DNA of 64,000 nt from the NCBI GenBank assembly GCA_016125225.1, contig WGME01000028.1, positions 81,404 through 145,403 of the forward strand, given 5' to 3'. Within the stretch, counting starts at the first letter, position 1. Every line of letters starts with the position of its first letter. Origin of the DNA: a bacterium (lineage in GTDB: Bacteria > Planctomycetota > Planctomycetia > Planctomycetales > Planctomycetaceae). A program made the position numbers and the translations under genes. The notes under the pieces were generated by a model. That model made no database searches. It saw nothing but the letters and a program-made list of their open reading frames with translations, and was not told where the DNA came from. Below, piece after piece: positions 55,644 to 64,000 of this stretch.

Positions 55644-56330
55644 ATGATTCTGCTTATCGACAACTACGACAGCTTTGTGCATAACCTGGCGCGCTATGTG
55701 CGCGAACTTGGTTTACCTGCGGAGATCGTGCGGAATGATGCGCTGACCGTTGCGGAGATTGCACACCAGAAACCAGCCGCCATCATCATCTCGCCCGGTC
55801 CCTGCACTCCACTGGAAGCGGGCATTTCGATGGCGGTCGTCCAGCAACTGGCGGGCACGATTCCCATTCTGGGGGTTTGCCTGGGACATCAGGCGATCGC
55901 GGCAGCACTCGGGGGGTTAGTGATTCGGGCTCCCGAACCTGTTCATGGCCGCACCTCATGGATTCGCCATCAGGGGACGCCGTTATTCGCCGGGATTTCC
56001 AACCCGTTTCCCGCGGCGCGTTATCACTCCTTGATCGTCGATGAGGCCCATCTGCCTGAGAAACTACAAGTCACCGCCCGGACCACCGACGGTCTACCCA
56101 TGGCGATCGAACATACCACGGCCGCTGTTTACGGCGTGCAGTTTCATCCGGAATCGGTCCTGACACACTTCGGACACCAACTACTGACAAACTTTCTGCG
56201 ACTCGCCGGCGTGACAGTTCCCATGCTTCCCGCGCGTAGCGGCGAAACTCAACAGCCCGCGTCGGTCGTTCAGTTCGGTCCGCCAGTCAGCCCGGTCGCC
56301 TGGCCCGCTCCTGTCACCTCAGTTGAGTGA
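55644..56330 (+). CDS. pabA: Aminodeoxychorismate/anthranilate synthase glutaminase subunit
   Basis: A 228-aa class-I glutamine amidotransferase. ILLIDNYDSFVHNLARYV at the start, GVCLGHQAIAAALGG with the nucleophilic Cys, and GVQFHPESVLTHFG with the catalytic His and Glu form a complete triad. Family members can serve both PabB and TrpE. Because it follows pabB directly, p-aminobenzoate synthesis is its likely main job. The ATG at 55644 gives the usual N-terminus; a TTG at 55632 is also open. The last 35 residues are Pro-rich and variable. It ends 29 bp from the convergent WD40-like gene. Confidence 0.92.
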   Translation: MILLIDNYDSFVHNLARYVRELGLPAEIVRNDALTVAEIAHQKPAAIIISPGPCTPLEAGISMAVVQQLAGTIPILGVCLGHQAIAAALGGLVIRAPEPVHGRTSWIRHQGTPLFAGISNPFPAARYHSLIVDEAHLPEKLQVTARTTDGLPMAIEHTTAAVYGVQFHPESVLTHFGHQLLTNFLRLAGVTVPMLPARSGETQQPASVVQFGPPVSPVAWPAPVTSVE

Positions 56331-56359
56331 TCAGAACAGGCCTGCAGAAGAGCCAGCCA

Positions 56360-59300
56360 CTATTTCACAGCGACGAGCGGAGATGTTCCCAACCCTTCTC
56401 GCGCCCCATCACCAAAGATGTATGCGGGGAGTTCGAGATCGGAAAGCATCCGTTCGGACCGCTCGCGCATGTTGCGGTCGACGGCCTGCTGGGCCGTTTC
56501 ATTGGGCATCAATCGGAAGAGTATTCCGTCCAGATTCCCGATGCGACGCTGATTGGACCAAAGCACTTTGTCACGCAGGCGATAGGCAATCTGGACTTGG
56601 ATTGTCTTCTGGATGACGGTCTCTTTGACATTCCGGTCCCCCATTTTGGACAGTTCTCGCGACTCGCCGGCCTGCAGATTGATATCGACCGAGATTTGCA
56701 CCGGTTGGTCTCCGTCGGCCACGGTCAGCTTCGCCTTTTCCAGACGATCTCGCACCTGCTTCTCGGCATTCGTTTTCAAGGCGGCCAGATCGGCGTCTCC
56801 CCCCACATTGAGTTTCAGCGAGACACGGTCGCCGGGCTTCACCAGAGCCTTCTCCGCCAGTTTTGACGCATCAAGCTGGTTGAGCAGTTCAGCATGGGGC
56901 AATGCGACCGAGCGAATCTGCCAGGACTTTCCTTGAGGTGTCGCAAAGGTGCATTGCAGGGACGTCGTCCGCAGCGGGAAGGCGGCTTCGGGCGCGGTGT
57001 ATTTCCAGACGATGGCCTGCATCGGGCGGCTGATCAGTTGCTGCCCCCCCAGCAACAGGTAGTCATCGCCAACCCATTGCAACGTTGCGGCCACATCGGG
57101 TAACGGGTACCGGTTGATGATCTCCCCCGTCGCGACATCGACGATCGACAAGAACTTGTTGGCTTCGTTGCCATGAGAAATGGCCAGCCATTGTCCGTTG
57201 GGATGAAACGCCAGACTTTCCGTGCGTCCCTCCAAAGGCACGACTCCCAGTCCATCCCCGGTCTGCGCATCGATCAAGGCGACATCTTTGTCGCCGAGAA
57301 TGTTGCCTCTCACAATCGCCAACTGCTTTCTACCGGGCGAGACGGCAAACAGCCGGGCCTCTGCAAACTGGAACACCGGCTGGAGATTGCTGATGTTCCA
57401 GACGACCAGATCTCCTTCCGAATTGACGGTCCCCACGCGTTGATCATCGAGAAAGGCCGCAAAAGCTACTTCGCGTTTCCTGTCATCATCGGCACTGCGA
57501 TAGGGTCGCCAGGCCAGCTGATGACCACCGTCACCCTTTAACGTGAAAATGTCGAGGCGGCCCTCACCCCGATGATGTTCGATCAGTCCCAACTCACCAT
57601 TTGGTGAAATCGACAACAGGCTGCCGGAGAAGGGGAGTTCCTGCCGACCTAGCCGCTCTCCGGAACTAACCGAGTACAAATCGACAACGGTGCGTAGAGC
57701 CACCGGGTAAACCGTCTTGATGTGATAGCCCCTGCCCAACGCTCCATTATTGATATCGTTGGCCACTTTGACCTTGGTGTCATCAAAGTTTTCCTGGTAA
57801 GCCACCCTGACCGCCATGCGAGCGTCAGCACCGTCGGAGATCACCAGTTCGCGGGCCATGCCGCCGGGCACTTCCAGAGGGTAACTCGATTGGAACTGAG
57901 GGGCTGCTGTAGACGGATCGGCAACTGCCGACCATTGTTCACTCGCCACGGCATCGGTCGCCTGGGAATAGTCAGAAGCTGTCAGCGTGGGTAAGTCCGC
58001 ATCGATCGCGAGGCCACCTGCGGCTGCCGACTTCGCCGCAGTCGCTAAAGCCCCTTCGTCGACCTTCAGTACTTCCAGGCGGACATCGCCCTTATCCGCG
58101 ACAACACCCACCAGCCAATCGTCGCCCATCACCCGTTGGGGATAAGCAATTCCAAGACGCTCGACCTTAGGATAGCTGTAGATGAGTTGCTGCTGATTGG
58201 TATCGAGAATTCCGCGACCATGCACCATCCAACGGGTCGGTGACGGAAACGGCTGCAAGCGTCCCAATTGATAGGCCGGATCAAGCTGATCTTTTAATTG
58301 TGGGCTGAGATCGAAGTCGACCACCGGTTTCCCCGCCGCTATGTCCCAGACGACAAACTGTGAAAAGTCGCGGCGGCCGCCACGCGACTGCACGTCATAC
58401 AGCACTGCCAGCTGCGAACCATCGGCAGAAAATCCCAGGGCGCCCACTTCGATTGAACTGGTTTGCCCTTCAATCTCGATTGAGCCAACTAACTGGCCAT
58501 CATCCAGGGCATAGATGTCAACATTGTGCTTCAAATAATCGCCTTGGACAGCGATGTACTTTCCTCCGGGGCTGAAGGCGTAGGAGGTATGGCCGGTGAA
58601 TTTATCACTGCCGACAATATGCGTGATAAACTTGCCACTCGGAAGCTCCCAGACTTTGACACCCCGTTCCAGCTGCGAGATGGCGACGAGACGATCAGGG
58701 GTGGGAAAGGCCAGGACTGCGATTCGAAACTTGTTGGTACCGTCACCCGTGGCCAATTCACCCAGCGACTTCTTAGCTTTGATATCATAAACCGACAATG
58801 CCTCACCTTTGACGTGGGCAAAGTATTGACCATCAGGACTCAATGCTAAAGCAGATGAGTAACCCACCCCGGGCACTGCCCCGGTTTTGGCTCCCGTTGA
58901 TAAACGATAGACATCGAAACCATCGCGTGAACCCTTCCCGCTTTTCACAGCGAGACAATCACTCGTCGCGATGGGATAAACCACATCCTTGTCGCTCATG
59001 TTGTTCGGATCGAGCCTGACTTTTAACGGCTTCGTCGAGGTCATGGTTTCGATGTTTGCGGGGGGATCGACCGTCACTTTCCATTCCGGCGATTTCTGAA
59101 AGGTGAGGCGAGTCGACTCAGCCGCAGCGGTCGCCTTTTGCTGGAAGCCCGAAGGCGTTGGCCCCGGAGTCGCTGGTGGGGTTGTGTTGGCCACTGCGGT
59201 TTTGGCTGGAGCCGCCGGTGTCGCGGGCATCGCCGCGCCGGCCGCTGAATCTGGTTGCACATTCGCGGGGGGCGCCGAGGATGTAGGAATCACCGGAGGA

Positions 59301-59614
59301 GCAGGTTGCCCTGCCTGCTGGTTGTTCGGCGGCGAGACCGCAGGTACGGGTGCTACTCCGATCATGGCAAAGAGCACCACGCCGGCCACTCCCAGCATTG
59401 CCATGGCACCAATCAGCACCCCAGCGACAATGAAGGCCGTCGTGGGGAATGAACTCTTTTTGCCCTTTTTGCCGCCCTTACCGCTGCCTCCCGCTCGAGA
59501 CCGCGGCACATCGACATCGGCTCCACAGGCTTTGCAGGCTACCGTCTCTCCGGCATAACGATCGGCATATTGAGAACGAGCCCCACATTCAGAACAGCGA
59601 ACCGGAATGGGCAT
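56360..59614 (-). CDS. Giant zinc-ribbon, membrane-anchored WD40-like protein
   Basis: A 1084-aa protein. The N-terminal cytoplasmic zinc ribbon has C7, C10, C27 and C30. A Lys/Gly-rich stretch and one membrane helix at about 58-88 follow, then an Ala/Pro/Thr-rich linker to about 165. Two large beta-propeller-like regions (SPDGQYFAHV, FSADGSQLAVLYD, FHPNGQWLAISHGNEANKFLSIVDVATGE) fill about 220-900. The last 150 residues are a separate alpha/beta domain (VSLKLNVGGDADLAALKTNAEKQVRDRLEKA, KTIQVQIAYRLRDKVLW). No enzyme motif is seen. It probably presents a protein-binding propeller outside the membrane; partner unknown. Confidence 0.78.
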   Translation of the reverse strand: MPIPVRCSECGARSQYADRYAGETVACKACGADVDVPRSRAGGSGKGGKKGKKSSFPTTAFIVAGVLIGAMAMLGVAGVVLFAMIGVAPVPAVSPPNNQQAGQPAPPVIPTSSAPPANVQPDSAAGAAMPATPAAPAKTAVANTTPPATPGPTPSGFQQKATAAAESTRLTFQKSPEWKVTVDPPANIETMTSTKPLKVRLDPNNMSDKDVVYPIATSDCLAVKSGKGSRDGFDVYRLSTGAKTGAVPGVGYSSALALSPDGQYFAHVKGEALSVYDIKAKKSLGELATGDGTNKFRIAVLAFPTPDRLVAISQLERGVKVWELPSGKFITHIVGSDKFTGHTSYAFSPGGKYIAVQGDYLKHNVDIYALDDGQLVGSIEIEGQTSSIEVGALGFSADGSQLAVLYDVQSRGGRRDFSQFVVWDIAAGKPVVDFDLSPQLKDQLDPAYQLGRLQPFPSPTRWMVHGRGILDTNQQQLIYSYPKVERLGIAYPQRVMGDDWLVGVVADKGDVRLEVLKVDEGALATAAKSAAAGGLAIDADLPTLTASDYSQATDAVASEQWSAVADPSTAAPQFQSSYPLEVPGGMARELVISDGADARMAVRVAYQENFDDTKVKVANDINNGALGRGYHIKTVYPVALRTVVDLYSVSSGERLGRQELPFSGSLLSISPNGELGLIEHHRGEGRLDIFTLKGDGGHQLAWRPYRSADDDRKREVAFAAFLDDQRVGTVNSEGDLVVWNISNLQPVFQFAEARLFAVSPGRKQLAIVRGNILGDKDVALIDAQTGDGLGVVPLEGRTESLAFHPNGQWLAISHGNEANKFLSIVDVATGEIINRYPLPDVAATLQWVGDDYLLLGGQQLISRPMQAIVWKYTAPEAAFPLRTTSLQCTFATPQGKSWQIRSVALPHAELLNQLDASKLAEKALVKPGDRVSLKLNVGGDADLAALKTNAEKQVRDRLEKAKLTVADGDQPVQISVDINLQAGESRELSKMGDRNVKETVIQKTIQVQIAYRLRDKVLWSNQRRIGNLDGILFRLMPNETAQQAVDRNMRERSERMLSDLELPAYIFGDGAREGLGTSPLVAVK

Positions 59615-59979
59615 GGCGATAGATCCATAATTTCCGTCGAAATGTGATGACCAGAAATGGCCCGGGAAAGATCGATCTATGCTAGCAAGGGACCTCTCCG
59701 AATCACAAGCAAGTTATGAAACCACAATGAGTTGAGTTAGTATGCACCGTTGCTAATCCCCGCCTATATGGGGCAGAAAATACGGCCGCTCAAGCCAAAT
59801 CAGTACAAACCCTGCTCATTTTTGATAAGCCTTCCCTCCCGTCCGATCTGTCAGCTTTTTCTAAGCTAAATTGAAAATAACTTGTCGGAGAGGCGACCTG
59901 CCCCGTGAGCCTGCGTTGCGGATACGTGCAACCTCCAGCTCAGGCAAGCCGCACATCTGGGCAATTCTGGAGTTGAAAC
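59615..59979. other. Divergent intergenic region, AT-rich
   Basis: These 365 bp between two divergent genes are clearly richer in A and T than the flanks and hold no supported gene. They must contain both promoters; a small CCCC/GGGG stem near 59758-59773 is the only structure seen. Confidence 0.45.
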
Positions 59980-61134
59980 ATGCGCTTCTGGCAATTGACG
60001 GGCCGGCTGGGAACGGGAGCTGAAATCGTCAGCAAACTCGTAGATCCGCTTCCGTTTCGCCTCGGACGGCGTGCTGAAGCGACATTGACCATTCCGCGCT
60101 CAACGGTCTCTGGCATCCATGCCGAACTCTTTACCATGGGTGACCGGTTGTTCGTCCGCGACTTGAACAGCACCAACGGCACATTTATCAATGGTCATCG
60201 CCTGGAAAGCAGCTCTCCCCTGGAACCAGGCGACGTGCTGCAACTGGCCGATGTCGCGTTACGAATTTCTGCCGTCGAAGAAAAGACAAATACTCGCACC
60301 GTCCACCACGATTTCAATGACCATGCCCTAGCCCGGGTGCTCTTCGATAAACTGCTCATCAATCAGCAGATCACACCGCACTTCCAGCCGATTGTGGAAA
60401 TCCACTCCCGTGCAACAGTCGCTTTTGAAGTGCTGGCCCGCAGTACATTGCCGGGACTGGAATCCCCCGGACAGATGTTTGCCGCCGCTGCCGATCTGGA
60501 ACTGGAAGATGAACTCAGCAATGTCATGCGCATCAAAGGTGTGCAAGTCAGCCAGCAGTTTCATCAACCGCCGCCGATCTTTCTGAATACTCATCCGACG
60601 GAGTTCGCTGACGATACATCCTGGGAGTGGTTGTCCGCCTTGCGCGAAATGGCACCGCATCAGTCGTTGACCATCGAGGTTCATGAAGGAGCGGTGACCA
60701 ACGTCGCCGAGATTTGCCGCTTCCGTGAAGCCCTGCGGGGTCTGAATATTGGCCTGGCTTTTGACGACTTCGGTGCGGGTCAGGCACGCATCGCGGAAAT
60801 TGCTGAAGTCCGTCCAGACTATCTCAAATTTGATCGTCAGGTCGTAACGAAGCTGGACCAGGCCGACCCGGCACGCCTGAAATTCATCCGCAACCTGATT
60901 GATGCGGTTCAGGAGATCGGAGTCATTGCCCTCGCCGAAGGAATCGAAACGGAGGCCGAATACGAAGTCTGTCGTGACCTCGGGTTCACCCTGGGCCAGG
61001 GTTTCTGGCTGGGACTCCCCAAAGCAGTCGACGCCTATCAGGATTGGCACACCAACACTCTTGCTTCAGACACGTCTCTGCGTTTGCTGGCCCCTGCTTC
61101 ACAACACGAGCGAGAATTGGTCACCCATCAATAA
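59980..61134 (+). CDS. FHA-EAL fusion protein, predicted c-di-GMP phosphodiesterase
   Basis: A 384-aa cytoplasmic protein. The FHA domain covers about 20-100 (RLGRRAEATLTIPRSTVSGIHAE, LNSTNGTFING), so it should bind phosphothreonine. The EAL domain covers about 120-365. The usual catalytic and metal residues can be placed: E150 (FEVLAR), N203, E233, D262 and D263 (DDFGAG), K283, E320 (AEGIETE) and Q340. EAL enzymes cut cyclic di-GMP to pGpG. There is no GGDEF or membrane part. The combination links Ser/Thr phosphorylation to c-di-GMP turnover by inference. It is monocistronic and lies just before tRNA-Pro. Confidence 0.88.
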   Translation: MRFWQLTGRLGTGAEIVSKLVDPLPFRLGRRAEATLTIPRSTVSGIHAELFTMGDRLFVRDLNSTNGTFINGHRLESSSPLEPGDVLQLADVALRISAVEEKTNTRTVHHDFNDHALARVLFDKLLINQQITPHFQPIVEIHSRATVAFEVLARSTLPGLESPGQMFAAAADLELEDELSNVMRIKGVQVSQQFHQPPPIFLNTHPTEFADDTSWEWLSALREMAPHQSLTIEVHEGAVTNVAEICRFREALRGLNIGLAFDDFGAGQARIAEIAEVRPDYLKFDRQVVTKLDQADPARLKFIRNLIDAVQEIGVIALAEGIETEAEYEVCRDLGFTLGQGFWLGLPKAVDAYQDWHTNTLASDTSLRLLAPASQHERELVTHQ

Positions 61135-61382
61135 CCAGACTTAGCCACATGACAGCCAAGTGAGAAATCTCACGATTTGTCCGCTGAGAGTTAGTTGGCA
61201 AAAGTCATCGCGCTGCACGACCTCACAGGAACATCAGTACACAACGAGACCACTGCAGTTGATGTGCCTTGCAATCTGACGCCGTTACTGCGATAACTCG
61301 CCGAGTCCGTAGGGTCAGCGAATCGGCTGGGAACCAAGCAACCAACTTGTTGTTCTCGGGTCCGGCGCGTCCCGCGTTCACA

Positions 61383-61438
<56 letters not shown>

Positions 61439-61457
<19 letters not shown>

Positions 61458-62944
61458 CTACTCGTAACAGAAAGCCGTTTGGCGAGTTCGTCAAACGGCT
61501 TTCTCTTTTCCACAACGAGAGTTACGTCGCCGAGTGTGCGGTTCAAAGAGACCGCTTCCAGAATCTCGCGTTTCTGGTCCATCTTTGAACCGCGCCAGAT
61601 CTGGGCGGCGTTTTGGGCGAACTCGAAGACCCCCAAGGCCACCCGGACGTCCTCGGGGCCGACGTCGCCACACGCGGCCAACGTGGCGGCCACGTGGGCG
61701 GCTTCGTCGCGGAGTTGGGTCTGGCGGGCGGCCAGCGTCGCTTCGTCGATCGTGCCCGCGAGGTAGGCGTTCAGCAGGCGTTCCTGCATCGCTTCGATCT
61801 CGGCGGCGCGCTTTTTGTTGCCGATGCGTTGCTGGCGCTGGACGTCACCAATGTTCCTGAACGCCGCCTGCAGCGCGGTATGGAACCACCCGGCGAGATC
61901 GTCATCCGGGATGCGGATCGTTTCCAGGTCCGCGATAATCGCGTCTTCGAGGTCGTCCCGTCGCCAGCGGACCGTGGGATGCGTTTCGTCCGGCAGGTTG
62001 TTGGCGCAGCGGTAGTATTCGTGAACGCGGACCCCGCCGTCGTTCAGTTTCCGCTTGATGCGTTCGCCCGTGATCAACGCTCCGCAGTGCTGGCAGGCGA
62101 ACAGGCCGCCCGCGAACGCGTGATCGATCTTGGCCCGCGTCCGACGGATCTTGCCGTCCAGCAGATCCTGGCAGATCGCGAACGTCCGCCGATCAACGAG
62201 GGGACGGTGCTTGCCCGTGTAGTATCGCTCCCCCCAGCGGATTTCTCCCACGTAGATGCGGTTCCGCAGCATGCGTGACAGCGCGGTGCGATGAAATCGG
62301 GGATTGCTCTTCTGGTAAATGTAGCCTTCCCCGGCCAGCTGGTCGGCCAGTGATTCGAACGTGTGCCGACCACTGGCGTACAACTCGAAGGCCCGCACGA
62401 CCGCCTTCGAGTTCTGCGGATGCGGCCGAATCGGTTCATCCCTTTCGTCCGAGCAGTTCATGTAGCCGTAGGACGCAAGGCCGTGCTGCCAGCCCTGGCG
62501 ACAACGTTCTTCGATCCCCTTCAAAACTTCGGTCCGCAGGTTGTCGCTGTAGTACTGGGCGACAGCCGCCATCACATTGAATGACAATGCGCCCGCTGGT
62601 CCGGGACCGAACTGGTTCTCGACGAAGGCCAGCGAGATGCCGTGCTGGTCCTCGAGCTCCTGCATGCGGACCGCGTCCCGCATATTGCGGCAGATGCGGT
62701 CGAGCTTGTGGCTCAGGATGGTACGGAGATTCTCGCGTTTCGCGTTCGCTTTCACCCACGCGACCATCTCGTTGAAGGCCACACGGGTCGCTCCGCGTTT
62801 GGCAGATTCTGCCACCTCGAACTCGCGCACGACCGTCCAGCCGTTCTTCGTGGCCCGTTCTCTCGTCGCCCGCAGTTGGGCGTCGATCGAGTAGCCCTCC
62901 TTCTGCTCCCGCGACGACACTCGCGCCCAGATCACCACATTCAT
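61439..62944 (-). CDS. Large serine recombinase of an integrative element
   Basis: A 501-aa DNA integrase. The resolvase catalytic domain occupies about 1-150 with ARVSSREQ and the nucleophile S10. A recombinase domain follows at about 165-265, then a zinc-ribbon region with C284, C287 and C313 (the fourth ligand may be H322), and a coiled-coil at about 370-440. The gene ends inside tRNA-Pro: the last residues, RDGGI and stop, are read from the tRNA 3' end on the opposite strand. The start overlaps the 78-aa gene by ATGA. Serine recombinases usually cut genes other than tRNAs, so tRNA targeting here is of interest. Confidence 0.92.
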
Positions 62945-63177
62945 GTCTCGTCCTTTCTGCTTCCAAGGAGTGCCTCTGAAAACCGTTTGACGTTCATCAG
63001 GATTTCGACGGCGTCGTCCGCGTCGAGGGGCTGTTCGTACCGAGGCGACCAGGCCGCGAGCGTGGCTCGCAGCAGGTCGTCGGTGATCCAGTCCATCGAT
63101 AACGGACGCGGTCCGTCGCGACTCACTGATGGCTCAGGTGCGCCCTGAAGTCCAGCGATGTTGGCGGAGGTTTCCAT
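62941..63177 (-). CDS. Small protein of unknown function in the recombinase operon
   Basis: A 78-aa acidic protein. The ribosome site (GGGGGA 7-8 nt upstream) is strong, and its stop overlaps the recombinase ATG (ATGA), so it is almost certainly expressed. The C-terminal half, WSPRYEQPLDADDAVEILMNVKRFSEALL, looks helical; the N-terminal part is Pro/Gly-rich and probably disordered. I recognise no family. The position just before the recombinase suggests an accessory or directionality role, which is inference. Confidence 0.72.
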   Translation of the reverse strand: METSANIAGLQGAPEPSVSRDGPRPLSMDWITDDLLRATLAAWSPRYEQPLDADDAVEILMNVKRFSEALLGSRKDET

Positions 63178-63192
63178 GACCGGAGTCCCCCA

Positions 63193-63726
63193 CTATTCAG
63201 CGTCGATCGGGTTGAACCCGGCGGCGGCGAGTTGTTCCCGAATCGCTGTGACGAGTCGGTTGGCACGATGCCATCCCATCCGAAGCTCTTCCGCAATTCC
63301 CTTCGTTGACAGTCCCGCCATCAGCAGGCGACAGACGCGCTGCAGCTCCTCATCCATCGCGCCAATGGCCGCTTCGACTTCGCCGCTCAGGACACGCTCT
63401 TCTCCGGTGCGTTCCTGCTGGCACGGTCCGTCATCACATCCCTGGTACTCGGCCGCCAGTTGCTCGGCCGCCCGCTCGATCAGTCCGCGGTACCGGCGAT
63501 TGGCCCGCTTCAGCAACTTGAGCCGTCGATCGATGACTGTCGTCAACGCGGTCGTCTCGGTCGCTCCGTTCGACTTCTCCGGGGCGTACTCGAACTCGAG
63601 CACGGCCAGCATCACTTCTTGCACGGCGTCTTCGAGGTTGTGTCGCCGAAAGCCCAGCAGGCGCGCCCGGCTCTTGATCAGGTTCAGCTTGTCATCCAGC
63701 GACAGTCGTGGCGTTTCGTGTGTCAT
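63193..63726 (-). CDS. Sigma-70-like/ECF-type regulator of the element
   Basis: A 177-aa protein. An N-terminal helical region resembles sigma region 2 (LIKSRARLLGFRRHNLEDAVQEVMLAVLEFEY), and the C-terminal region 4-like helix-turn-helix is MAGLSTKGIAEELRMGWHRANRLVTAI (about 136-162). The ATG at 63726 begins the sigma-like part; the open frame to 63876 has no ribosome support and would run through the operator-like array. It is the first gene of a three-gene operon: 15 bp to the 78-aa gene, which overlaps the recombinase. It could direct transcription of the element or only bind DNA. Confidence 0.72.
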   Translation of the reverse strand: MTHETPRLSLDDKLNLIKSRARLLGFRRHNLEDAVQEVMLAVLEFEYAPEKSNGATETTALTTVIDRRLKLLKRANRRYRGLIERAAEQLAAEYQGCDDGPCQQERTGEERVLSGEVEAAIGAMDEELQRVCRLLMAGLSTKGIAEELRMGWHRANRLVTAIREQLAAAGFNPIDAE

Positions 63727-63841
63727 CTCGCGTTTCTCCGCTCGGTGTGTGAATCGCGATCGGCACCATGCCGACCACGCGAGCGGATTCTGCGAGTGCA
63801 TCAGGGCCACGATCTCTGGCCATTCGCATGAGCCTCGGAAA

Positions 63842-63904
63842 CCAACATTGGCCCGATGGCAGCCCAAGATTGGCAATGTGGACCCAATATTGGTTTCACA
63901 TTGG
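63842..63904. promoter_or_regulatory. Operator-like array upstream of the sigma-like gene
   Basis: Three 10-bp boxes CCAANATTGG lie at 63842-63851 (N=C), 63864-63873 (N=G) and 63884-63893 (N=T, a perfect palindrome), spaced 22 and 20 bp, about two helical turns. A further ATTGG is at 63900-63904. The third box is the centre of a 30-bp dyad: CAATGTG at 63874-63880 mirrors CACATTG at 63897-63903, each 3 bp from the box. It is 116-178 bp upstream of the sigma-like ATG. Confidence 0.7.
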
Positions 63905-64000
63905 AAAGTGACACTGATGCGTTTCCGTAGGTGACTTTGCGGGCCGACCGGCGCGCCGAAGCGGTCTGCGGTGAATAACTCCTTAGGAAGGCATGCACGA

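Noticed and set aside
63727..63876. N-terminal extension of the sigma-like protein
   Set aside because: The 50 extra residues have no ribosome site, are unlike sigma factors, and would overlap the operator-like array.

Overview
The window is chromosomal DNA from a planctomycete, most likely order Planctomycetales. The evidence is a DUF1549/DUF1553, DUF1501 and pre-peptidase operon, a DUF1800/DUF1501 pair, a very large PVC-type cytochrome c/beta-propeller protein, a Ser/Thr kinase with an FHA domain, many long secreted proteins without a known family, and a formylmethanofuran dehydrogenase subunit (tetrahydromethanopterin-linked C1 metabolism, which in bacteria occurs in methylotrophs and planctomycetes). 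No genus is assigned.

Layout. 0.2-8.9 kb: a DUF983 protein, an MMPL transporter, then pepP-like, accB, accC and a PPi-type phosphofructokinase on the + strand, facing an acetyltransferase-like gene. 9-16.9 kb: a HEAT-repeat protein, a small secreted protein, fhcC, a secreted isoaspartyl methyltransferase with an extra C-terminal domain, a YgfZ-like protein and purH. 16.9-30.5 kb: a giant propeller/HEAT/cytochrome protein followed by an orphan DNA methyltransferase, an FHA kinase, a matrixin-like protease, a secreted protein, a DEAD-box helicase, a GDSL hydrolase and a Tat-exported Gfo/Idh oxidoreductase. 30.7-36.9 kb: the DUF1549/DUF1501/PPC operon. 37-43.2 kb: a PfkB kinase, a membrane protein, a TPR-GT41 glycosyltransferase and an RND exporter, all on the - strand. 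43.7-48 kb: a secreted protein, DUF1800 and DUF1501. 48.2-51.3 kb: modA-like, ndk, carA and an ArsR regulator on the - strand. 51.9-56.3 kb: an operon of a degenerate SDR, a dihydropteroate-synthase-like protein, pabB and pabA. 56.4-61.1 kb: a large WD40-like protein and an FHA-EAL protein.

61.4 kb to the end is the left end of an integrative element sitting in tRNA-Pro(GGG). The large serine recombinase reads out of the element and ends inside the tRNA gene. It is preceded by a 78-aa gene and a sigma-factor-like gene in one tight operon, with a 30-bp symmetric dyad and helically spaced CCAANATTGG boxes upstream. The right end of the element is outside the window.

The observations I rate highest are this element module and its operator-like array, the SDR that has lost three of its four catalytic residues inside a pterin/pABA operon, and the FHA-EAL fusion. 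Starts were often moved downstream of the longest open frame, on the basis of Shine-Dalgarno-like sequence, signal peptides or family alignment.
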